Assembly (NCBI GenBank): GCA_900766055.1 | Contig: CAAFTZ010000041.1 | Span: 1-9,450 of the forward strand | Direction: 5' to 3' | DNA: 9,450 nucleotides | Origin: an uncultured Parasutterella sp. | GTDB lineage: Bacteria; Pseudomonadota; Gammaproteobacteria; Burkholderiales; Burkholderiaceae_F | In this document: positions 5,483 through 9,450 of the stretch, piece by piece | Numbering within the stretch: the stretch's first letter is position 1 | Layout: every line of letters begins with the position of its first letter | Notes under the pieces: model-generated | Seen by the model: the letters and a program-made list of their open reading frames with translations, nothing else | Told to the model about the DNA's origin: nothing | Database searches by the model: none | Position numbers and translations under genes: made by a program

Positions 5483-5495
5483 AAAGGAAAATAAA

Positions 5496-5765
5496 ATGGC
5501 ACAGACTACTGCTCAAAAAGCTGAAATCATCGAGAAGTTCGCTCAGTCCAAGGGTGACACCGGATCTCCTCAGGTTCAGGTTGCTCTTCTGACAGCTCGT
5601 ATCAACGAACTCACAGAGCACTTCAAAGTTAACCCGAAAGACCATCACAGCCGTCGCGGTCTTTTGAAGATGGTTTCCCGCCGTCGTAAGCTTCTTGACT
5701 ACCTCAAGGGTCGTGACCTCGCAGCTTACAAGGCTTTGATCGAAGCCCTCAACCTGCGTAAGTAA
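5496..5765 (+). CDS. rpsO: 30S ribosomal protein S15
   Basis: This 89-residue protein has the exact family length. S15 binds 16S rRNA at the central-domain three-way junction early in 30S assembly. The sequence shows GDTGSPQVQVALLTARINEL, the HHSRRGLLKMVSRRRKLLDY rRNA-binding segment and the ending ALIEALNLRK. ATG 5496 follows AAAGGAAA and starts MAQTTAQKAEII. It has its own promoter-like -10 and structured leader. An intrinsic terminator-like hairpin separates it from pnp, the classic rpsO-pnp order. Confidence 0.99.
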   Translation: MAQTTAQKAEIIEKFAQSKGDTGSPQVQVALLTARINELTEHFKVNPKDHHSRRGLLKMVSRRRKLLDYLKGRDLAAYKALIEALNLRK

Positions 5766-5786
5766 TCTTACCGGCATACCGATGAG

Positions 5787-5831
5787 CAGCGGTCCGCGGT
5801 TTTGTTACCGTTGACCGCTGTGTTTGTTTTT
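5787..5831 (+). terminator. Intrinsic terminator between rpsO and pnp
   Basis: CAGCGGTC (5787-5794) and GACCGCTG (5813-5820) pair perfectly. An inner stem CGGT/ACCG (5797-5800, 5807-5810) extends it, and the T-rich TGTTTGTTTTT follows. Partial readthrough into pnp is likely, as in other rpsO-pnp operons. Confidence 0.8.
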
Positions 5832-5856
5832 ACAGATAAGAATTTTTTAAACCGGA

Positions 5857-5900
5857 ACGTACGCGCGTTGCTGTATGTACGTAAGGCGGTGAGGACCGCC
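5857..5900 (+). other. Two tandem hairpins in the pnp leader
   Basis: ACGTAC/GTACGT (5857-5862, 5877-5882) and GGCGGT/ACCGCC (5885-5890, 5895-5900, loop GAGG) are both perfect 6-bp stems, separated by two bases. In E. coli, pnp mRNA is autoregulated by RNase III cutting of a leader stem followed by PNPase action. These hairpins occupy the matching position, but a role in control here is inferred. Confidence 0.5.
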
Positions 5901-5950
5901 GAGTCGTAGATACCGCAATGTGCAGTTCCAAACATAAGGAAAAGAACGAC

Positions 5951-8125
5951 ATGACGATGTTCAATAAAGTAGTCAAGTCCTTTAAGTACGGCGATCACAA
6001 CGTCCGTCTTGAAACCGGCGAAATCGCTCGCCAGGCCTCCGGCGCCGTGATCTGCGACATGGACGACACTGTTGTATTAGCCACCGTTGTTGCAAAGAAA
6101 GAAATTAAACCGGGTCAGGATTTCTTCCCTCTGACCGTTGATTACATTGAAAAGACTTACGCTGCCGGCCGTATTCCGGGAGGCTTCTTCAAGCGTGAAG
6201 GCCGTCCGAGCGAAAAAGAAACGCTCACTTCCCGCCTGATCGACCGTCCGATTCGTCCGCTGTTCCCGGAAGGCTTTTTCAATGAAGTTCAGATTATTAT
6301 TCACGTCCTTTCCGTGAACCCCGAAGTTGATCCGGACATTCCTTCCATGATCGCAGCATCTGCAGCTCTGGCCGTTTCCGGCGTTCCCTTCAACGGCCCG
6401 ATCGCCGCTGCCCGCGTCGGCTACATCAACAACGAATACGTTCTCTGCCCGAACCTTTCTCAGATGAAAGATTCCAAGCTCGACCTCGTTGTTGCCGGTA
6501 CGGAACGTGCCGTTCTGATGGTTGAATCCGAAGCCGATCAGCTCTCTGAAGAAGCCATGCTCGGCGCCGTGATGTTCGGCCACGAAAAGATGCAGGTTGT
6601 TATCGAAGCCATCGACGAACTCGTTGAAGAAGCCGGTAAACCGCTGTGGGACTGGGCTCCTGCAGAACGCAATCAGCAGCTTGTTGCGCTCATCAATCAG
6701 GTCGTCGGCAACCGTATTCATGAAGCTTACGAGCATCGCAGCAAACAGGACCGCAACGAATGCCTGCGCGCGATCTATGACGACGTCAACGAAAAAGTTA
6801 ACGCTGCTGTTGAAGTCGGCGAACTCGCTGAAATCGGTGAAAACGAAGTCGCCAACATTCTCTTTGAAATGGAAGCTGCTCACGTCCGCGGCAAGATTCT
6901 TTCCGGCGAACCGCGTATCGACGGCCGCGACACCCGCACCGTTCGTCCGATCGAAATTCGCACCGGTGTTCTTCCGCGCGCTCACGGATCTGCGCTCTTC
7001 ACCCGCGGTGAAACACAGGCCTTGGTTGTCACAACTCTGGGCACCAAGCAGGATGAACAGATCGTTGACGGCCTGACCGGTGAACAGCGTGAACGCTTCA
7101 TGCTTCACTACAACATGCCTCCGTTTGCTACCGGCGAAACTGGCCGCGTCGGTTCTCCGAAGAGACGCGAAATCGGTCACGGCCGTCTGGCTAAACGCGC
7201 TCTGACTGCCGTTCTGCCGAAAGAAGAAGATTTCCAGTACACGATGCGTGTGGTTTCCGAAATCTGTGAATCCAACGGTTCTTCCTCTATGGCGAGCGTC
7301 TGCGGTGGCTGCCTGTCTCTGCTGGATGCCGGTGTTCCTCTGAAAGACTTCGTGGCCGGTGTTGCCATGGGCCTTATCAAGGAAGGCAATAAGTTTGCTG
7401 TTCTCACTGATATTCTCGGTGATGAAGACCACCTCGGCGATATGGACTTCAAGGTTGCCGGTACCGATCACGGCGTGACGGCTCTGCAGATGGACATTAA
7501 GATTGAAGGCATCAGCAAGGAAATCATGCAGGTCGCTTTGGCTCAGGCTAAAGAAGGCCGTATGCACATTCTCGGCAAGATGCACGAAGCCGTTGAAGGT
7601 CCGAAGGCCGAACTTTCTCCGTACGCTCCGCGTCTGGTTTCCTTCAAGATCAATCCGGACAAGATCCGTGACGTGATCGGCAAGGGCGGCGCTGTGATTC
7701 GTGCCCTGACGGAAGAGACCGGTACACAAATCAACATCGAAGACGACGGTACCGTGACCATCGCTTCCGTTGACGAAGCCGCCGGTGCAGAAGCTCGCCG
7801 TCGTGTTGAAGAACTTGCCGCTACTGTTGAAGTCGGTAAGGTTTACGAAGGCAAGGTTCAGAGACTGCTCGACTTCGGCGCTATCGTTCAGGTTCTGCCG
7901 GGCCGCGACGGTCTGCTGCACATCAGCCAGATCGCCCATGAACGCGTCAACCAGGTCAGCGACTACCTCAAGGAAGGCCAGATCGTTCGCGTGAAAGTTC
8001 TTGAGATCGATGACAAGGATCGTATCCGTCTTTCCATGAAGGCTTTGATTGAAAAGCCCGAACACAAGGAAAAGAAGGAAGAAGCTGCTCAGCAGGAAGG
8101 CAATCCTGACATCATCAAAGGCTAA
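5951..8125 (+). CDS. pnp: Polyribonucleotide nucleotidyltransferase (PNPase)
   Basis: This 724-residue enzyme degrades RNA 3' to 5' using phosphate and forms a trimeric ring, often with RNase E in a degradosome. Domains in order are a first RNase PH domain (about 10-145, with RQASGAVICDMDDTVVLATV), a helical linker, a second RNase PH domain (from about 324, DGRDTRTVRPIEIRTG, with the acidic active-site cluster D491, D493, D497 in GDEDHLGDMDF), a KH domain with GKGG at 577-580, and an S1 domain (about 628-695, YEGKVQRLLDFGAIVQVLPG). The Glu/Lys-rich tail ends NPDIIKG. ATG 5951 lies 10 bases after AAGGA; ATG 5957, giving the common MFNKV start, is also possible. The frame opens at 5918 but has no support that far upstream. 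Confidence 0.98.
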   Translation: MTMFNKVVKSFKYGDHNVRLETGEIARQASGAVICDMDDTVVLATVVAKKEIKPGQDFFPLTVDYIEKTYAAGRIPGGFFKREGRPSEKETLTSRLIDRPIRPLFPEGFFNEVQIIIHVLSVNPEVDPDIPSMIAASAALAVSGVPFNGPIAAARVGYINNEYVLCPNLSQMKDSKLDLVVAGTERAVLMVESEADQLSEEAMLGAVMFGHEKMQVVIEAIDELVEEAGKPLWDWAPAERNQQLVALINQVVGNRIHEAYEHRSKQDRNECLRAIYDDVNEKVNAAVEVGELAEIGENEVANILFEMEAAHVRGKILSGEPRIDGRDTRTVRPIEIRTGVLPRAHGSALFTRGETQALVVTTLGTKQDEQIVDGLTGEQRERFMLHYNMPPFATGETGRVGSPKRREIGHGRLAKRALTAVLPKEEDFQYTMRVVSEICESNGSSSMASVCGGCLSLLDAGVPLKDFVAGVAMGLIKEGNKFAVLTDILGDEDHLGDMDFKVAGTDHGVTALQMDIKIEGISKEIMQVALAQAKEGRMHILGKMHEAVEGPKAELSPYAPRLVSFKINPDKIRDVIGKGGAVIRALTEETGTQINIEDDGTVTIASVDEAAGAEARRRVEELAATVEVGKVYEGKVQRLLDFGAIVQVLPGRDGLLHISQIAHERVNQVSDYLKEGQIVRVKVLEIDDKDRIRLSMKALIEKPEHKEKKEEAAQQEGNPDIIKG

Positions 8126-8140
8126 TTTCCTTTGATTCTG

Positions 8141-8180
8141 AAGACAAAACCGGCGGCAAAAACCGTCGGTTTTGTCTTTC
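8141..8180 (+). terminator. Intrinsic terminator after pnp
   Basis: AAGACAAAACCGGCGG (8141-8156) pairs with CCGTCGGTTTTGTCTT (8163-8178), 16 pairs with one G-T wobble, around a 6-base loop. The 3' arm itself supplies the T-rich tail. It starts 15 bases after the pnp stop and ends this transcript before hydE. Confidence 0.85.
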
Positions 8181-8220
8181 AATTTGTTGCGAAATCCTGT
8201 AATGACTGCTTCAGGTCTCT

Positions 8221-8251
8221 TTGCCATAATTCTGCGATTCACTGATACAAT
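8221..8251 (+). promoter_or_regulatory. Candidate hydE promoter with extended -10
   Basis: TTGCCA (8221-8226, 5 of 6 to -35) and TACAAT (8246-8251, 5 of 6 to -10) are 19 bases apart. TGA directly before TACAAT gives an extended -10, which tolerates poor -35 spacing. Transcription would start near 8258, about 8 bases before the hydE ATG. Confidence 0.45.
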
Positions 8252-8265
8252 CTGAAAAAAAAGTA

Positions 8266-9450
8266 ATGAAATTGAACAGAAACTCACTCGATGAAGTACT
8301 GAAGAAGGAAACTTTATCCGATGAGGATATCGTGTTCCTGCTCGGACTGACGAATCCTGAAGACTGCACAAAACTTCAGCAGGCTGCCTATGAGAAGACG
8401 ACCGAGCTGATGGGCAATAAGGTTTATTACCGCGGCCTCATTGAAGTCTCTAATGTCTGCACGGTTGACTGCCGTTACTGCGGTATCCGCAAAGACAATC
8501 ACGTTGTCAGCCGATACACGCTGACCAAAGAGGAAATTCTGGGCGCTGCGTTGTTTGCGGCAGAAAATGGTTACGGAAGCATTTGTCTTCAGGCCGGAGA
8601 GCGCAACGATCCGAGATTCGTTTCATTCATCTCTGAGTGTTTGAGAGAGATTCATCGCAAGACGGTCTCAGAAAGCCTTCCGGACGGCCTCGGCATCACT
8701 TTGAGCCTCGGTGACCAGACGAAAGAAGTCTACGAAGAATGGGCGGAAGCCAGCGGGAACCGCAAGAATCTTCGTTATCTCGCTCGCTTTGAAAGCTCCA
8801 ATCGCGAACTTTTTGATTTTCTGCATAACGTTCCTCACAAGAAGTCCAAACAGCTGGAGCACCGTCTGCAGTGTCTGCAATGGCTTAAAGAATGCGGTTA
8901 TCAGGTCGGAACCGGCGTGATGATCGGTATTCCGGGACAGACCTTGGAAGAGTTGCGCTCGGATATTCGTTTGTTCCAGAAGCTTGATGCTGACATGATC
9001 GGCATGGGTCCGTACCTCATGAGCGAGGGCGGGGATCTGAAGTCTCTGGGTCAAACGGAAAACAAGAAGCTTTTCCAGCTTTCTTTGAACATGATTGCGG
9101 TCACGCGTTTGGTGATGGGCAATATCAATATTGCCGCCGCGACGGCGATGCAGGTTTTGGATCCCCAGGGCCGAGAAACCGCGATTTCTTATGGCGCCAA
9201 TGTCGTGATGCCGAATCTGACCCCGCTGCAATACCGAGAAGGCTATCAGCTTTACGACAAAAAGCCGGGACTTAAAGATGATCCGGAAACCTTCGGTCTG
9301 AAGCTTGAAGAACGCATTCAATCGAAGGGCAGAGAAGTCGGCTGGAACCTTTCGGGATCGTCGAGAAAGTGGCTGAACCGCACCGGCAACTCTCAGGAAG
9401 GCTACGACGGGAAGAAAGGCGCCGGCGAGCAGTCCGTGGTGTGGATTAAA
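8266..9450 (+). CDS. hydE: [FeFe]-hydrogenase maturase HydE, radical SAM (3' end outside window)
   Basis: The frame is open for 395 codons and runs off the window. HydE is a cytoplasmic radical-SAM enzyme that, with HydF and HydG, builds the H-cluster of [FeFe] hydrogenase. The radical-SAM Cys triad CxxxCxxC is C65, C69, C72 in SNVCTVDCRYCGIRKDN, whose CGIRKDN is typical of HydE rather than BioB. Later markers are QAGERND, LARFESSN, GVMIGIPGQT, DMIGMGPYL, NINIAAATAMQVLDPQGRE and ANVVMPNLTPLQYREGYQLY, all in HydE order. The protein extends at least 40 residues past the usual HydE end (about 350), with a Gly/Ser/Lys-rich tail. ATG 8266 has no clear ribosome binding site, and an A8 run (8255-8262) lies just before it. 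Other radical-SAM relatives (BioB, PylB) are less likely. Confidence 0.87.
   Translation, partial: MKLNRNSLDEVLKKETLSDEDIVFLLGLTNPEDCTKLQQAAYEKTTELMGNKVYYRGLIEVSNVCTVDCRYCGIRKDNHVVSRYTLTKEEILGAALFAAENGYGSICLQAGERNDPRFVSFISECLREIHRKTVSESLPDGLGITLSLGDQTKEVYEEWAEASGNRKNLRYLARFESSNRELFDFLHNVPHKKSKQLEHRLQCLQWLKECGYQVGTGVMIGIPGQTLEELRSDIRLFQKLDADMIGMGPYLMSEGGDLKSLGQTENKKLFQLSLNMIAVTRLVMGNINIAAATAMQVLDPQGRETAISYGANVVMPNLTPLQYREGYQLYDKKPGLKDDPETFGLKLEERIQSKGREVGWNLSGSSRKWLNRTGNSQEGYDGKKGAGEQSVVWIK

Noticed and set aside
6077..8371. A 764-codon minus-strand open frame
   Set aside because: It lies opposite pnp; the composition (Phe-, Asn- and Val-rich) is the expected shadow of strong codon bias in pnp, and it also crosses the pnp terminator.
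8668..9321. A 217-codon minus-strand frame opposite hydE
   Set aside because: The plus strand carries a complete series of HydE motifs over the same bases.
8266..9450. Biotin synthase (BioB) instead of HydE
   Set aside because: The segment after the Cys triad (CGIRKDN), GMGPYL and the VVMPNLTPLQYR region follow HydE, and BioB-specific motifs are absent.

Overview
The window reads as part of a betaproteobacterial chromosome, probably order Burkholderiales and possibly a gut-type Sutterellaceae. This placement is inferred from the gene order leuA - small gene - rpsO - pnp, which is typical of that group, and from the protein sequences; no search was run. It divides into an accessory left third (about 1-3060) and a conserved housekeeping right two thirds (about 3060-9450).

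Accessory part: an IS200/IS605-type tnpB gene enters from the left edge (1-117) and resumes at about 1655-2188. It has been cut in two by an IS110-family element of about 1.54 kb (IS1111-like) whose DEDD transposase lies on the minus strand (463-1575). The element has subterminal inverted repeats (123-132 and 1638-1647). It also carries a 345-bp non-coding segment downstream of its transposase, where IS1111-type elements are expected to encode their guide ('bridge') RNA. Short stretches there repeat the sequence across the left insertion boundary. Next comes a hicA-hicB toxin-antitoxin pair: hicA is intact, but hicB is broken by one extra base in an A7 run. A strong terminator closes this block.

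Conserved part: leuA (2-isopropylmalate synthase) follows a long structured leader. A TfoX N-terminal-domain protein comes next, then rpsO (ribosomal protein S15) and pnp (polynucleotide phosphorylase), each with its own structured leader. Intrinsic terminators follow rpsO and pnp. The window ends inside a gene for HydE, a radical-SAM maturase of [FeFe] hydrogenase, which has its own candidate promoter and almost no leader.

The most notable observations are an RNA-guided recombinase element nested inside an RNA-guided nuclease gene, guide-like matches between the element's non-coding end and its insertion site, an intact HicA toxin beside a frameshifted antitoxin, an unexplained hairpin leader before leuA, and hydE in a betaproteobacterial rpsO-pnp neighbourhood.
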